A stretch of 64,000 bases of DNA from Caballeronia sp. SEWSISQ10-4 2 (GCF_030464885.1 NZ_JALPRJ010000001.1:124001-188000), one strand, 5' to 3'; numbered from the stretch's first letter, positions 47,511 through 58,094 are shown. Numbers and translations are program-made. Notes: generated by a model not told the origin, from the sequence alone.

Positions 47511-47969
47511 CTACATTCCCCGCGATAAAACCGCGGCGCCGATGGTCACAACGCCCAGCACGATATTAATCAGCACCAGCCTTCTGATCGTGCCCACCGC
47601 CCTCGCGCCATCCGGCCAGTTTTGCGATTGCACTGCTCGCCGGATTTTGGGAAATACGCCAAACCGGATGTGTCCGAAAATCAGCATCATCGCAATGCCG
47701 AGGCCTGCCATCGTGTGTAACGGCAAGGACGCGTGCCCGCCACCAAACTGCGTCAGCAAAAAGCCGCCTGTCAGCAATATCACCAGCACCGACGCCGCCA
47801 CCCAGTTAAAAAACCGGCTGAATACCGATTCCCACAACGGCAAGCGCAATTGCGGCGATAAATCCGCAATTGCCGGACGAAGGCAAAAGTGCGCAAAGAT
47901 CATTCCACCAATCCACACCGCCACCCCCAGCAAATGCAGGAACAACGCCACTTCAATCGCCTTATTCAT
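47511..47969 (-). CDS. CopD-like integral membrane protein
   Basis: A 152-residue protein with four membrane helices. The first, EVALFLHLLGVAVWIGGMIFAHFCLRP, carries the His and Trp-x-Gly-Gly typical of CopD-family proteins; further His residues are present (HTMAGLG, FGHIRFG). CopD members help copper uptake or resistance, but no copA/copB/copC are near and metal binding is unproven. ATG 47969 follows an AGGAA site. Confidence 0.72.
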   Translation of the reverse strand: MNKAIEVALFLHLLGVAVWIGGMIFAHFCLRPAIADLSPQLRLPLWESVFSRFFNWVAASVLVILLTGGFLLTQFGGGHASLPLHTMAGLGIAMMLIFGHIRFGVFPKIRRAVQSQNWPDGARAVGTIRRLVLINIVLGVVTIGAAVLSRGM

Positions 47970-48067
47970 TAACGTTCCTAAATGCAGGTGAATCACTGAT
48001 TGCCAACGTTCGGGCGTTCGACTCGACTAAACGCAGCCAGTTCAAGTATTTTCACGATAAAGAAACG

Positions 48068-48098
48068 CCCCGGACCGACGTTGCGGACCCGGGGCGCT
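48068..48098 (-). terminator. Terminator of parC
   Basis: CGCCCCGG (48068-48075) and CCGGGGCG (48091-48098) form a perfect stem with a 15-base loop. A T-rich run follows on the minus strand. Confidence 0.75.
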
Positions 48099-48116
48099 CA
48101 ACCACTCATCGTTTGA

Positions 48117-50429
48117 TCAGCCTTCGAACACCGGCCGCAATTCGGTCACCTTGATAGTCGAGTCCGGCGCACGGCCCTTGCGTGCCCGCTTGCCCACGTG
48201 CGCTTCCAGCGCCGCGCCCGCAAGTTTCTCGTCACGCGCCTTGCCGCCCCGGCCTGTGCCAATCAGCACCAGACCGCGTGCATCGATAGCCAGCGCCTGC
48301 CGCAACGTCTCCTTCGGATCGAGCGCCATCAAGATGACGCCACGGCCACCGCCCGACAAGGTCTTCATCTCGTCGATATCGAACGCCAGCAGGCGCCCGT
48401 TGCTCGACAGGCAAGCAACCTTCGTCGCGCCCGGCAATACCGGCATGGGCGTGAGCGGCATAGCGCCTTCGTCGATGGTCATGAACGACTTGCCCGCCTT
48501 CACCCGGCTCACCATGTCACCGAGCTTGGCCATGAAGCCAAAGCCGTTACTCGATGCCAGCAGCAACGGCTGCTCCACCGAAGCAGCAAAGTAATGCAGC
48601 AAATGCGACCCCGACTCGAGCTCGATCAGCGACGTGACCGGCACGCCGTCACCGCGTCCGCCCGGCAGGATCGCGACGGGCACGGAATACACGCGCCCGT
48701 TGCTGCCCCACGCAATCAGCATGTCGGGCGTGCGCGCCTGGAACGCGGCGTAGATGCCGTCGCCGGCCTTGAACTGGAAGCTTGCCGGATCCAGGCCATG
48801 ACCCTTCAACGCCCGCACCCAGCCCTTTTGCGATACCACCACCGTCACCGGCTCGTCGACCACCCGCGCCTCGAACGTCGCCCGCTTTTCCGGCTGGATC
48901 AGCGTGCGGCGATCGTCGCCATACTGCTTGGCGTCGGCTTCGATTTCCTTGATCAACAGCCGCTTCATGGAGGCGTCGCTATTGAGCAACTCTTCAAGCT
49001 TTTCCTTCTCGCTGCGCAATTCCTTCAATTCCTGCTCGATCTTGATCGCCTCGAGCCGCGCCAGTTGACGCAAGCGGATTTCGAGGATGTCGTCGGCCTG
49101 ACGCTCGCTGAGACTGAACCTGTCCATCAACGCCTGCTTCGGCTCGTCGGCTTCACGAATGACGCGGATCACTTCATCGATATTCAGAAAGACGATCATC
49201 CGCCCTTCGAGAATATGGATCCGGTCGTTCACCTTCCCCAACCGATGCTGCGTGCGCCGCGTGACCGTGGTGAAGCGGAAGCCGACCCACTCGCGCAGGA
49301 TCTCGCCAATACCCTTCTGACGCGGCCGGCCATCGGCACCGATCATCACGAGATTGATCGATGTATTCGATTCCAGGCTCGTATGCGCGAGCAGCGAATT
49401 CACGAACTCCGTCTGGTCGATACGGCTCGACTTCGGCTCGAATACGAGCCGCACCGGCGCGTCCCTGCCCGATTCGTCCCGAACCGTGTCGAGCAGAGCC
49501 AGCAGCGTCTGCTTCGTCTGCAACTGGTCGGGGCTCAGCGCCTTCTTGCCGAGCTTGATCTTCGGATTCGTCAGTTCCTCGATTTCCTCGAGCACCCTCT
49601 GGCCCGACGTGCTCGGCGGCAATTCCGTGATGACGAGTTGCCACTGGCCGCGCGCCATGTCCTCGATCTTCCAGCGCGCCCGCACCTTCAGGCTGCCGCG
49701 TCCGGTTTCATAAGCCGCGGCGATCTCGGCCTGACTCGAAATGATCTGGCCGCCGCCGGGGAAATCCGGACCTGGAATCAGCTCGGCAAGCCGGGTGTGA
49801 TCGATCTTCGGATCGCGGATCATCGCGACCGCTGCGGCTGCGACTTCACGCAGATTGTGCGAAGGAACTTCAGTCGCCATCCCCACCGCAATACCCGATG
49901 CGCCGTTCAGCAACAAGAACGGCAAGCGCGCGGGTAAAAGCTTCGGCTCCTGAAACGAGCCGTCGTAGTTCGGCATGAAATCGACGGTACCCATGTCGAT
50001 TTCATCGAGCAGCAATTTCGCGATCGGGGTGAGGCGCGCTTCCGTGTACCGCATGGCCGCCGCACCGTCGCCGTCGCGCGAGCCGAAATTGCCCTGCCCG
50101 TCGATCAGCGGATAACGCATCGAAAACGCCTGCGCGAGGCGCACGAGTGCGTCGTAGGCCGACTGGTCGCCATGCGGATGATATTTACCCAGCACGTCGC
50201 CCACCACGCGCGCCGATTTCACCGGCTTGGCGGTGCTGGCGAGGCCCATCTCGTTCATGGCGAACAAGATGCGGCGTTGCACAGGCTTCTGGCCGTCGGA
50301 AACATCGGGCAGCGCCCGGCCTTTGACCACGCTCACCGCATAGTCGAGATACGCGCGCTCGGCGTAATCGCCAAGCGTCAGTTTTTCGCCTTCGGGCGCG
50401 GCTTCTTGGTCCGCGAAGAGATCGTCCAT
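48117..50429 (-). CDS. parC: DNA topoisomerase IV subunit A
   Basis: A 770-residue type IIA topoisomerase subunit that decatenates sister chromosomes with ParE. The active-site pair Arg127-Tyr128 (AMRYTEARL) is intact. The quinolone region reads [13 protein letters not shown], with Gln where E. coli ParC has Ser80 and Asp where it has Glu84; I recall this as usual in Burkholderia rather than acquired resistance. The C-terminal part, from about 500, has the beta-pinwheel repeats ([32 protein letters not shown]). Placed after parE on the same strand, as an operon parE-parC. Confidence 0.95.
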   Translation of the reverse strand: MDDLFADQEAAPEGEKLTLGDYAERAYLDYAVSVVKGRALPDVSDGQKPVQRRILFAMNEMGLASTAKPVKSARVVGDVLGKYHPHGDQSAYDALVRLAQAFSMRYPLIDGQGNFGSRDGDGAAAMRYTEARLTPIAKLLLDEIDMGTVDFMPNYDGSFQEPKLLPARLPFLLLNGASGIAVGMATEVPSHNLREVAAAAVAMIRDPKIDHTRLAELIPGPDFPGGGQIISSQAEIAAAYETGRGSLKVRARWKIEDMARGQWQLVITELPPSTSGQRVLEEIEELTNPKIKLGKKALSPDQLQTKQTLLALLDTVRDESGRDAPVRLVFEPKSSRIDQTEFVNSLLAHTSLESNTSINLVMIGADGRPRQKGIGEILREWVGFRFTTVTRRTQHRLGKVNDRIHILEGRMIVFLNIDEVIRVIREADEPKQALMDRFSLSERQADDILEIRLRQLARLEAIKIEQELKELRSEKEKLEELLNSDASMKRLLIKEIEADAKQYGDDRRTLIQPEKRATFEARVVDEPVTVVVSQKGWVRALKGHGLDPASFQFKAGDGIYAAFQARTPDMLIAWGSNGRVYSVPVAILPGGRGDGVPVTSLIELESGSHLLHYFAASVEQPLLLASSNGFGFMAKLGDMVSRVKAGKSFMTIDEGAMPLTPMPVLPGATKVACLSSNGRLLAFDIDEMKTLSGGGRGVILMALDPKETLRQALAIDARGLVLIGTGRGGKARDEKLAGAALEAHVGKRARKGRAPDSTIKVTELRPVFEG

Positions 50430-50488
50430 CGAATTTCCAGTGTTATGCGTTGACGAGGTTCAGGGGCGTCTTTGGGTTTCCGGCGGCG

Positions 50489-52504
50489 TCAAATGTCGAC
50501 TTCGACTTCGTTGCCCTTCTCTTCGAGCCAGCTACGCCGCGACGCCGCCTCACCCTTGCCCATCAGCATCGTCATGCGCGTGACCGTGTCATCAAAACCG
50601 AGATCGCCGAGCTGGACCGGCAGCAAACGGCGCGTGTCCGGGTTCATCGTGGTGTCCCACAATTGCTCCGCGCTCATTTCTCCCAGGCCCTTGAAGCGGC
50701 TGATCGACCATTGCGTCTCGCGAACGCCGTCCTTCCTCAATTTGTCGAGGATGGCCTCGAGTTCACCTTCATCAAGTGCGTAGAGCTTTTGCGCCGGTTT
50801 CTTGCCGCGCGCCGGGGCATCGACGCGAAACAGCGGCGGCCGCGCGATGCACACATTGCCCTGCTCGATCAGTTGCGGAAAATGCTTGAAGAACAGCGTG
50901 AGCAGCAGAACCTGGATGTGCGAGCCATCCACGTCCGCGTCCGACAGGATGCAGATCTTGCCGTAACGCAGATTCGAGAGATCGACCTTGTGGTCAAGGC
51001 TGTCCGGACTGTGCGGATCCACGCCGATCGCCACCGCGATGTCGTGCACTTCATTGTTCGCGAACAGCCGGTCGCGCTCTGTTTCCCACGTGTTCAGCAC
51101 CTTGCCGCGCAGCGGCAGAATGGCCTGGAATTCTTTGTCGCGGCCCATCTTCGCCGAACCGCCCGCCGAATCGCCCTCTACGAGGAAGAGTTCGTTGCGC
51201 GAGACATCCGTCGATTCGCAATCGGTCAGCTTGCCGGGCAGCACTGCCACGCCCGAGCTCTTGCGCTTCTCCACCTTCTGCCCGGCGCGCGTGCGCGCCT
51301 GAGCCTGGCGGATCACGAGTTCCGCGAGTTTCTTGCCGTACTCGACATGCTGGTTCAGCCACAGTTCGAGCGCGGGCCGCGAGAACGACGACACGAGTTT
51401 TACCGCGTCGCGGCTATTGAGGCGCTCTTTGATCTGCCCTTGAAACTGCGGGTCGAGCACCTTCGCCGACAACACGAACGACACCCGCGCGAACACGTCT
51501 TCCGCAAGCAGCTTCACGCCCTTGGGCTGCAGGTTGTGCAATTCGACGAAACTCTTGACCGCCTGGAACAAGCCGTCGCGCAAACCGGATTCGTGCGTGC
51601 CGCCGGCGGGCGTAGGGATCAGGTTGACGTACGATTCGCGCAGCAACGGACCTTCCTCACTCCACGCGACGACCCACGTCGCACCTTCACCTTCCGCGAA
51701 GGTTTCCTCGTTCGACTTCGCGTTGCCCGCAAAACGTTCGCCTTCGAACAGCGGAATCAGCAGGTCGCTGCCGCCCATTCCTTCCAGCAGATAGCCGCGT
51801 AACCCGTCCTCGTATTTCCAGCTTTGGCGCTCGCCGGTTTTTTCGTTGATGAGCACGACTTCCACGCCCGGCAGCAACACCGCCTTCGAGCGCAACAGCC
51901 GCTGCAACTCACCGACCGGCAGATTCGGCGAATCGAAATATTTGGGATTGGCCCAGGCGGTGACCCGCGTGCCGGACTTTTTCTCACCGCGGTTCATCGG
52001 GCGCATTTCGAGCGGCTTCACCACATCGCCATTCGAAAAGCCGAGTTCCGCGACCTTGCCGTCGCGCCACACGGTCACGTCCAATTGCGTGGACAGCGCG
52101 TTCGTCACCGACACGCCCACGCCGTGCAGACCGCCCGAAAACGTGTACGCGCCGCCAGCGGCCTTGTCGAACTTGCCGCCTGCATGCAGGCGCGTGAACA
52201 CGATCTCGACGACCGGCACGCCTTCTTCCGGATGCAGACCGAACGGAATGCCGCGCCCATCGTCTTCGACGGACACCGAATGGTCGGCGTGCAGCGTGAC
52301 CGTGATCTGCTTGCCGTAGCCGCCGAGCGCCTCGTCAGAGGCGTTGTCGATGACTTCCTGAATGATGTGCAGCGGATTTTCGGTGCGGGTGTACATGCCG
52401 GGCCGTTGCTTGACCGGCTCGAGACCCTTCAGCACCTTGATCGATGCTTCGCTGTATCCGCTGTTCTTGCCGCCGTCGGCGGCGCTGGGTTTTTTCGTGG
52501 ACAT
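50489..52504 (-). CDS. parE: DNA topoisomerase IV subunit B
   Basis: A 671-residue ATPase subunit of topoisomerase IV. The GHKL ATPase has QEVIDNASDEAL and VEDDGRGIPFGLHP. The TOPRIM part has LFLVEGDSAGGSAKMGRDK and LSDADVDGSHIQVLLL. ATG 52504 is chosen because homology begins there; the frame is open to 52612. parC starts 59 bases after the stop, so both are one unit. Confidence 0.95.
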   Translation of the reverse strand: MSTKKPSAADGGKNSGYSEASIKVLKGLEPVKQRPGMYTRTENPLHIIQEVIDNASDEALGGYGKQITVTLHADHSVSVEDDGRGIPFGLHPEEGVPVVEIVFTRLHAGGKFDKAAGGAYTFSGGLHGVGVSVTNALSTQLDVTVWRDGKVAELGFSNGDVVKPLEMRPMNRGEKKSGTRVTAWANPKYFDSPNLPVGELQRLLRSKAVLLPGVEVVLINEKTGERQSWKYEDGLRGYLLEGMGGSDLLIPLFEGERFAGNAKSNEETFAEGEGATWVVAWSEEGPLLRESYVNLIPTPAGGTHESGLRDGLFQAVKSFVELHNLQPKGVKLLAEDVFARVSFVLSAKVLDPQFQGQIKERLNSRDAVKLVSSFSRPALELWLNQHVEYGKKLAELVIRQAQARTRAGQKVEKRKSSGVAVLPGKLTDCESTDVSRNELFLVEGDSAGGSAKMGRDKEFQAILPLRGKVLNTWETERDRLFANNEVHDIAVAIGVDPHSPDSLDHKVDLSNLRYGKICILSDADVDGSHIQVLLLTLFFKHFPQLIEQGNVCIARPPLFRVDAPARGKKPAQKLYALDEGELEAILDKLRKDGVRETQWSISRFKGLGEMSAEQLWDTTMNPDTRRLLPVQLGDLGFDDTVTRMTMLMGKGEAASRRSWLEEKGNEVEVDI

Positions 52505-52809
52505 GTCTGGACGTGGGTCCGGCACTCCGGGCGGCCGCGGCGTGAATTCGGTAGCGGAATTCAGCAGCGGCCAGGCCGGACAACCGGCGAATGCGTGAAC
52601 ATAGCGGGCCAACCCGGCCGACCGCGCCGGATTGCGCGTTATAACTCGAAAACGCGACGGCCTCTTGCTTGACTACAGCGTTTCACTACAAGGTTTCACT
52701 ACGGTGTAACCGTGGCGATCCTCGAGGCCGTGCGCCCGAAAACGCGACGTATTTTACTGTTTTCGACAAATTTTTCGATATGAGGAAGACGCCGGACCCG
52801 AAAGCCGGC
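52505..52809. other. Intergenic region upstream of parE
   Basis: About 305 bases between uup and parE. A short direct repeat GTTTCACTAC (about 52679-52702) is visible; the parE promoter must lie here. No other feature is seen. Confidence 0.5.
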
Positions 52810-54747
52810 TCACTTGCGCTTTGCTTCCAGTTCTTCCCAGCGTTCGAGCGCGACCAGCAACTCCTCGTCGATAGCCGCGTGCCGCTCACTCAGACGCGTA
52901 CCTTCTTTCGGATCTTTCGCGAACGCGGAACCATCTTCAAGCTTCGCCGCAATCGATTTTTGCTCGGCTTCGAGCGCGGCGATCTGCGCGGGCAGCGCTT
53001 CCAGCTCGCGCACTTCCTTGTACGGCAGCTTGTTGGAACGCTGCGAATTGCGGCCGGCGCCGCTGTCTTTCGGGCCGTCGTCCTTCTTCGCCTGCTTGGC
53101 TGTGTCGCGTGCGGCCTCGAGCGCGATTTTCTCCGAGCGTTCGCTCTGGATCTGCCAGTCGGTGAATCCGCCCACGTACTCGCGCCACTTCCCGCCACCT
53201 TCCGATGCAAACACCGAGGTCACCACGTTGTCCAGGAACTGGCGGTCGTGGCTCACGAGCAGCACGGTACCGTCGTAATCCGTGAGCAGTTCTTCAAGCA
53301 GCTCGAGGGTCTGGATATCGAGGTCGTTAGTTGGCTCGTCCAGCACCAGCACATTTGCCGGCCGCGCGAACAAACGCGCGAGCAGCAGCCGGTTGCGTTC
53401 CCCGCCCGACAGCGAGCGCACCGGTGAGCGGGCGCGTTCCGGCGCGAACAGGAAGTCGCCGAGATAACTCATCACGTGTTTCTTCACGCCGTTCACTTCG
53501 ACCCATTCGCTGCCTGGGCTGATGGTGTCGGCGAGGGTTTTGTCGAGATCGAGTTGCGCGCGCATCTGGTCGAAATACGCCACTTGCGTGTTCGTGCCGG
53601 TGCGCACCGTGCCTTCATCCGGCGCGAGCTCGCCCAGGATCATCTTGAGCAGCGTGGTCTTGCCCGCGCCGTTCGCACCGATGAAACCGAACTTGTCGCC
53701 GCGCATGACGGTAGCCGTGAAGTTGTCGACGATGGTTCTGTCGCCGTACCGCTTTGTCACGTCGGTCAGTTCCGACACGATCTTGCCCGAGCGCTCGCCC
53801 TGCCCGACGTCAAGCTTCACATTGCCCTGCACGTTGCGCCGTTCGGCGCGCTCGTTGCGCATTTCGACCAGCCGTGCGATACGCCCGACGCTACGCGTAC
53901 GCCGCGCCTCCACGCCCTTGCGGATCCACACTTCTTCCTGCGCCAGCAGCTTGTCGAACTTGGCCGCTTCGACTTGTTCGATTTCGAGCTGCTGCGCCTT
54001 GCGTGTCTGATACGCGGTGTAATTACCCGGATACGACAGCAAGCGCCCGCGATCCAGATCGACGATGCGGGTGGCGACCTTGTCGAGGAACGCCCGGTCA
54101 TGGGTGATGAACAGCAAACCCGTGCGCAACGTGACCAGCAGCTCTTCCAGCCAGCGGATGCCTTCGAAGTCAAGGTGGTTGGTGGGTTCGTCCAGCAGCA
54201 GCACGTCCGGCTGCACGACCAGCGCGCGGGCTAGCGCCACGCGCTTTTTCATGCCGCCCGACAACGCGCCCGAACGAACGTCACCGTCCAGGCCGATTTG
54301 CTGCAGCGTGGTCGCGACGCGGGTTTGCCAGCTCCAGGCATCGTGCAAGTCGAGCGAGGACTGGAGCGTGTTCATGCGCGACATCAGCGCGTCGTGCTCA
54401 GGGCCTTCTGACGGCGCGTCTGCGAGCTTGTGCGCCACGACGTCATATTCGCCGAGCAGTTCCCGCTCGTGCGACAAGCCGGACGCGACGACGTCGAATA
54501 CCGACGCCTCCAGGTCGAACTCGGGTTCCTGCGGTACGTAGACCGTGGTGAGCTCGTTCTGGCGCGTGATGAGGCCGTCGTCCGGCTTGGCAAGCCCGGC
54601 AATGATCTTCAGCAGCGACGACTTGCCGGCGCCGTTACGGCCGATAAGACCGACGCGTTCGCCTGCTTCGAGTGAAAAGTCAGCGTGATCGAGCAACGCA
54701 ACGTGGCCGAACGCGAGTTGCGCGTCCGAAATGGAATAAAGCGACAT
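52810..54747 (-). CDS. uup: ABC-F ATPase, Uup-like
   Basis: A 645-residue ABC-F protein with two soluble ATPase domains. Domain 1: Walker A GRNGAGKS (36-43), LSGGMKKRV, LLLDEPTNHLD. Domain 2: GANGAGKT, LSGGERNRL, LVLDEPTNDLD. A C-terminal coiled tail (about 575-645) follows, the Uup feature. ABC-F proteins act on the ribosome, and Uup limits transposon excision and affects ribosome assembly. Named Uup from the C-terminal tail and linker; other ABC-F types such as EttA lack this tail. Confidence 0.9.
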   Translation of the reverse strand: MSLYSISDAQLAFGHVALLDHADFSLEAGERVGLIGRNGAGKSSLLKIIAGLAKPDDGLITRQNELTTVYVPQEPEFDLEASVFDVVASGLSHERELLGEYDVVAHKLADAPSEGPEHDALMSRMNTLQSSLDLHDAWSWQTRVATTLQQIGLDGDVRSGALSGGMKKRVALARALVVQPDVLLLDEPTNHLDFEGIRWLEELLVTLRTGLLFITHDRAFLDKVATRIVDLDRGRLLSYPGNYTAYQTRKAQQLEIEQVEAAKFDKLLAQEEVWIRKGVEARRTRSVGRIARLVEMRNERAERRNVQGNVKLDVGQGERSGKIVSELTDVTKRYGDRTIVDNFTATVMRGDKFGFIGANGAGKTTLLKMILGELAPDEGTVRTGTNTQVAYFDQMRAQLDLDKTLADTISPGSEWVEVNGVKKHVMSYLGDFLFAPERARSPVRSLSGGERNRLLLARLFARPANVLVLDEPTNDLDIQTLELLEELLTDYDGTVLLVSHDRQFLDNVVTSVFASEGGGKWREYVGGFTDWQIQSERSEKIALEAARDTAKQAKKDDGPKDSGAGRNSQRSNKLPYKEVRELEALPAQIAALEAEQKSIAAKLEDGSAFAKDPKEGTRLSERHAAIDEELLVALERWEELEAKRK

Positions 54748-54870
54748 GGGAGGCAGCCGGAAAAGTGCAAATACTGGAAGCGGCCATTGTACCGGTCTTG
54801 ACCGGCGCGCTTCGAGGCCGCTTGGGGCCCTATGCCATCAGGACAAGGCGAGATTGCCCGATAAGATCAA

Positions 54871-54897
54871 AAAAAACGCGGCCGCGCCGCGTTTTTT
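54871..54897. terminator. Strong terminator after the DUF4399 gene
   Basis: Perfect 12-bp arms AAAAAACGCGGC (54871-54882) and GCCGCGTTTTTT (54886-54897). The minus-strand DUF4399 gene ends 42 bases to the right. Confidence 0.9.
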
Positions 54898-54938
54898 GAG
54901 ATTCGCGCGAGGATCAGCAAGATTCTGCGAACTCGCCG

Positions 54939-55343
54939 TTATTTCACGTGGATCTTGATCGTCTGGCTCATTTCCGGTCCAAACGACTGGTGTGCGCCAT
55001 CGCCGAATTGCAGGGTCAGCGTGTGATCGCCGGGAGGCAGTTTCACGTCCGCTTCCGTCTGCGCCTTGCCGAAATGCAGCGATTTATCGTTCGCCGGAAT
55101 CACGAGACCCTTTTGCATCGGGCCTGCGTCGATCAAGAGATGGTGATGGCCCTTGTGCGGATCCGGATCACCGGCTGGCGCGAGCTCCATGCCTTCTAGA
55201 CCGAACACCACATGCACCGGACTTGTGACGGTCGCGCCGTCTTTCGGCTCGACGAAAAACACGCGGGCTTGCGCATGCGCCAACATGGGCATGAGAAATA
55301 CGCTCGACAACACCGCTCCCGACAACAGTTTCTTGAACATCAT
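54939..55343 (-). CDS. Secreted DUF4399 protein
   Basis: A 134-residue exported protein with signal peptide 1-25 (ending AHAQA) and a DUF4399 domain, seen as VFFVEPKDGATVTSPVHVVFGLEGMEL, GHHHLLIDA and the final PGDHTLTLQFGDGAH. The domain is an immunoglobulin-like beta-sandwich; the HHH cluster could bind metal (speculation). Starts at ATG 55343 or 55340, with TGGGGGC upstream. Confidence 0.87.
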   Translation of the reverse strand: MMFKKLLSGAVLSSVFLMPMLAHAQARVFFVEPKDGATVTSPVHVVFGLEGMELAPAGDPDPHKGHHHLLIDAGPMQKGLVIPANDKSLHFGKAQTEADVKLPPGDHTLTLQFGDGAHQSFGPEMSQTIKIHVK

Positions 55344-55694
55344 TTTTTTGCCCCCAGAAGAATGCGGCTGCCAGATGAACGATCCCGACAGGCCAAAACG
55401 GTCGTGCGACGCACGGCGAATCGACACGGCACCACCGGCCGGACGACACGCAAGGTACTCAAAAACCGCCGTGGAGAGGATACACCGAGCATGTGAAACC
55501 ACGCAGATCTGTGCTTTTGCCGCTTTTTGCCCTATCCCGCGCGGCTGTTTCACTTCGATGAACCGATTCCGACATTCCGGTACTATGCGGGTCGCCGGAA
55601 GTTTCGGCGGCTGCGCACACCACAGCCCCGGAAAGCGATTCCGCGAGCGAATACGCCGCCCGGTGGAATATTTACCGGTGTTTTGTCGAACGAA
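55344..55694. other. Divergent region, DUF4399 / rubredoxin
   Basis: About 350 bases. The frame of the rubredoxin is open through part of it (to 55527), but the codons are not family-like. No promoter pair stands out. Confidence 0.45.
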
Positions 55695-55892
55695 ATGAAA
55701 GAGTCTGTCGTGAGTGAAGTTTTAGAATATAAAAGCTGGGTTTGCCTGATTTGTGGTTGGATATACAACGAAGAGGACGGTTTGCCGGAAGAAGGCATTG
55801 CGGCCGGAACCCGTTTCGCCGACATCCCGGACGGGTGGCGTTGTCCATTATGCGACGTCGGCAAAGACGATTTCGTGGCAGTCGAGTTCTGA
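55695..55892 (+). CDS. Rubredoxin
   Basis: A 65-residue rubredoxin with its iron held by two CxxC knuckles: CLICGWIYNEEDG and CPLCDVGKDDF. The second knuckle has Asp after the Cys where Gly is common. GTRFADIPDGWRCP is the usual centre. ATG 55695 is taken; GTG 55710 is a possible second start. It carries single electrons in the cytoplasm, e.g. to alkane or oxidative-stress enzymes; no partner is adjacent. Confidence 0.93.
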   Translation: MKESVVSEVLEYKSWVCLICGWIYNEEDGLPEEGIAAGTRFADIPDGWRCPLCDVGKDDFVAVEF

Positions 55893-55936
55893 TTCCGCTG
55901 ACGGGATCGTTCGTTTCAGACTGATTTTGCGCCCGT

Positions 55937-56671
55937 TTAGCGCGCGACCACAATCAGTTCACGGCTCGATGCCGATACTGGCGCGCCGTTCCAGTCGCCC
56001 TGCCACGAGAGGTGGCTGAACCCCGCTGATTCGAGTAGCGCGGCGAGTCCGTCCAGAGTGCGAAAGCGGAGTTCGCTTGCGGACGTCAGCGTCTCGTCTG
56101 TCGCCTTGAATCGATAATAGGTGTTGAAGCGAATGCCCGATTCCGGGCTGCCGCTCGCATCGTCTTGCCACACTTCCACCTCACCGATTCCATCCACATC
56201 GACTAGTCTGCGCGACTTCGTAGGCGTCCACGATTCCCACGCGCGTGCGGCGGGATTACGGCTCTCGAACGCCAGTTCGCCGCCGTTGCGCAGCGCGTAG
56301 CGGGCAGCTTTGAGCGTGTCGAGGAACGTGGTGTCGTCGAGGAAAACTTGCGCTACGTGGCCCGTCATCAATAGCAGATCGGCGGGTGGCAGCACGGCGA
56401 GCGCGCGGGCATCGCCTTCTATCCACTGAACGTGCTCGCCTTCCCGCCGATGTCGCGCTACGTGCAACATCTCGGGCGCGGGATCGATAGCAACGACACG
56501 ATGCCCCCGCGCCGCCAGTTCACACGCAAGCAAGCCTGTTCCGCAACCGAGATCGATTATGTGATTTTTGCCTTCGGCCAGCGTCAGGTAGAAAGCTGTG
56601 TCGGCGGCGATGGGGTTCAGCGTGTCGTACAGCGCGACGAGGCGTGGGTCAGTGTAGAGCGTAGATGACAT
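55937..56671 (-). CDS. Class I SAM-dependent methyltransferase
   Basis: A 244-residue methyltransferase with motif I IDLGCGTGLLACELA (39-53), the post-motif VVAIDPAPEML and EGDARAL. Typical of small-molecule methyltransferases of the UbiE-like group; substrate unknown. It starts near 56671 with no clear ribosome site. Confidence 0.87.
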   Translation of the reverse strand: MSSTLYTDPRLVALYDTLNPIAADTAFYLTLAEGKNHIIDLGCGTGLLACELAARGHRVVAIDPAPEMLHVARHRREGEHVQWIEGDARALAVLPPADLLLMTGHVAQVFLDDTTFLDTLKAARYALRNGGELAFESRNPAARAWESWTPTKSRRLVDVDGIGEVEVWQDDASGSPESGIRFNTYYRFKATDETLTSASELRFRTLDGLAALLESAGFSHLSWQGDWNGAPVSASSRELIVVAR

Positions 56672-56713
56672 TGGATCGATGGCTGGATAATTTTGCTTAT
56701 GCGGCTAAGCGTT

Positions 56714-57517
56714 TCAGCGGTTGAGGTAAGCGAGCGCGTCGCGCATGGGCTCGCTCGGCACGATGATGGAACCGGTGAACGGTGTGTCGAGATCGAGGAT
56801 CACGAACACCGCGGACGCTATCGATAATCCCCCGAGCATGATCGTCACTAGCGCCAGCGCGTTGCGCGGCGTAATCAGGCCGAAGCAAAGGAAGATGACG
56901 AGCAGCCAGAAGACCAGAATCCGGTCGAACGGCGATGAAATCGAACCACGCGCTTCCTCGACGATTTTCCAGCGTTGCTGGATGAGCCGGTCGAACCGGC
57001 CAAGCGCTTCTTCCAGGACCTTTTGATGGAACGGATCGCGCGGCTGCAACTCGCGAGTGTATCGCTGCGCCCGTTCGAGCAAGGCGCCGAGCACGCGGCT
57101 GTCGAGATGATTCGCGCTGCGGTCCGGTGGGAGCGTTTTCTGATAATAATCGCCAGCGGGCGGAGGCTCCTGCGCCCAGGTGGAAGCGATCGCCGCAGCA
57201 GTGTAGGCGCGTAGGATCTGGCGTGAGGCGTCGGCGTCCGCGCCGTACTGGCGCAGGCTGTTGTCGAGCTGGATCAGCGCGGTGGCGTAGGTGCGGATGT
57301 CGGTGTTGGTGGTATCGAATAATGTTTTCGCCGATGCAGTGAGCAAACCCAGCACGAGTGCGGCGAAGGTGACGAGCATGCCGACCACTAGCTCCAGCAG
57401 TTGTACGGTTTCGCGCGCTTTGTGTTCCTCGGGCAGTAATGGACGCACGACAACGCCAAGCGCCGTGGCAGCAAGTAGGCACAGGAACACGACGGCAGCA
57501 GTTTCGAGTTCGGTCAT
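56714..57517 (-). CDS. DUF4239 membrane protein (bestrophin-like)
   Basis: A 267-residue membrane protein of the DUF4239 family: an N-terminal helix (7-27), a second helix (44-62, VVGMLVTFAALVLGLLTASA), a cytoplasmic helical centre with NTDIRTYATALIQLDNSLRQYG, and two C-terminal helices (about 202-218, 222-243). Function unknown; bestrophin-like channel activity has been proposed for the family. Confidence 0.83.
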   Translation of the reverse strand: MTELETAAVVFLCLLAATALGVVVRPLLPEEHKARETVQLLELVVGMLVTFAALVLGLLTASAKTLFDTTNTDIRTYATALIQLDNSLRQYGADADASRQILRAYTAAAIASTWAQEPPPAGDYYQKTLPPDRSANHLDSRVLGALLERAQRYTRELQPRDPFHQKVLEEALGRFDRLIQQRWKIVEEARGSISSPFDRILVFWLLVIFLCFGLITPRNALALVTIMLGGLSIASAVFVILDLDTPFTGSIIVPSEPMRDALAYLNR

Positions 57518-57620
57518 GGTGGGCAGCTGGGGATGTGTGCATTATGGGAGGAAGTGGTGGGTTATTCCAGATGGGTGAGTTGCTGGTGCGGGGTTTGGGG
57601 TGGGGTTGAGGGTGATTAAG

Positions 57621-57650
57621 TTGACCCTGTTGTGAAGTGAGAACCATAAT
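57621..57650 (+). promoter_or_regulatory. Candidate sigma70 promoter
   Basis: TTGACC (57621-57626), an 18-base spacer and CATAAT (57645-57650) form a good sigma70 pair 43 bases before the next ATG on the plus strand. Confidence 0.65.
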
Positions 57651-57692
57651 TAGCAGTTGAGCTTGCCAATCTATCGCTGAGAGAGAGAGACC

Positions 57693-57983
57693 ATGGGAAA
57701 GACGAAACACTGGGTGGCTGCGTTTGGATTTGGATTGGCCGCCAGCAGTTGCGCGTTCGCAAGCGTCGCCGCCGATAACGTCCAGCGGAGCGCAGTGCCC
57801 CCGAATGATCGCTTTATCGGTAACGAGTGCACGGACCGTTCAATCAAACCGTTCGCACGGCCGAAGGACAGCGCGCTGTCGGACGATGTATTGCGAGCAG
57901 CGTTGACCTTGGTCAAGGGTATGGCGGGCGCGACCGATCATATGGGCGTGACTAGCGTGTGTGGTGAGCGGTCCGCGATGTAG
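57693..57983 (+). CDS. Small secreted protein of unknown function
   Basis: A 96-residue protein with a signal peptide (1-27, ASVAA end) and a short mature part holding two Cys (NECTDRS, TSVCGE). GAGAGAGAG precedes the ATG and a good promoter lies upstream, so expression is likely. I do not recognise a family. Confidence 0.65.
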   Translation: MGKTKHWVAAFGFGLAASSCAFASVAADNVQRSAVPPNDRFIGNECTDRSIKPFARPKDSALSDDVLRAALTLVKGMAGATDHMGVTSVCGERSAM

Positions 57984-58094
57984 ATTGGCCGTGACCAGGC
58001 ACTCCCGAGCTGGCTTCGGGGGGCCATCTCCTATCTTCAGTACAGCATCCCGAGCTTGCGCTCGCGACACGGCATCGTGCGACGCCGCCGCAAC

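Noticed and set aside
48198..49937. 579-codon plus-strand frame opposite parC
   Set aside because: Antisense of a conserved gene; Arg/His/Gln-rich translation without any motif.
50450..51802. 450-codon plus-strand frame opposite parE
   Set aside because: Antisense shadow of the TOPRIM and C-terminal part of parE; no motif.
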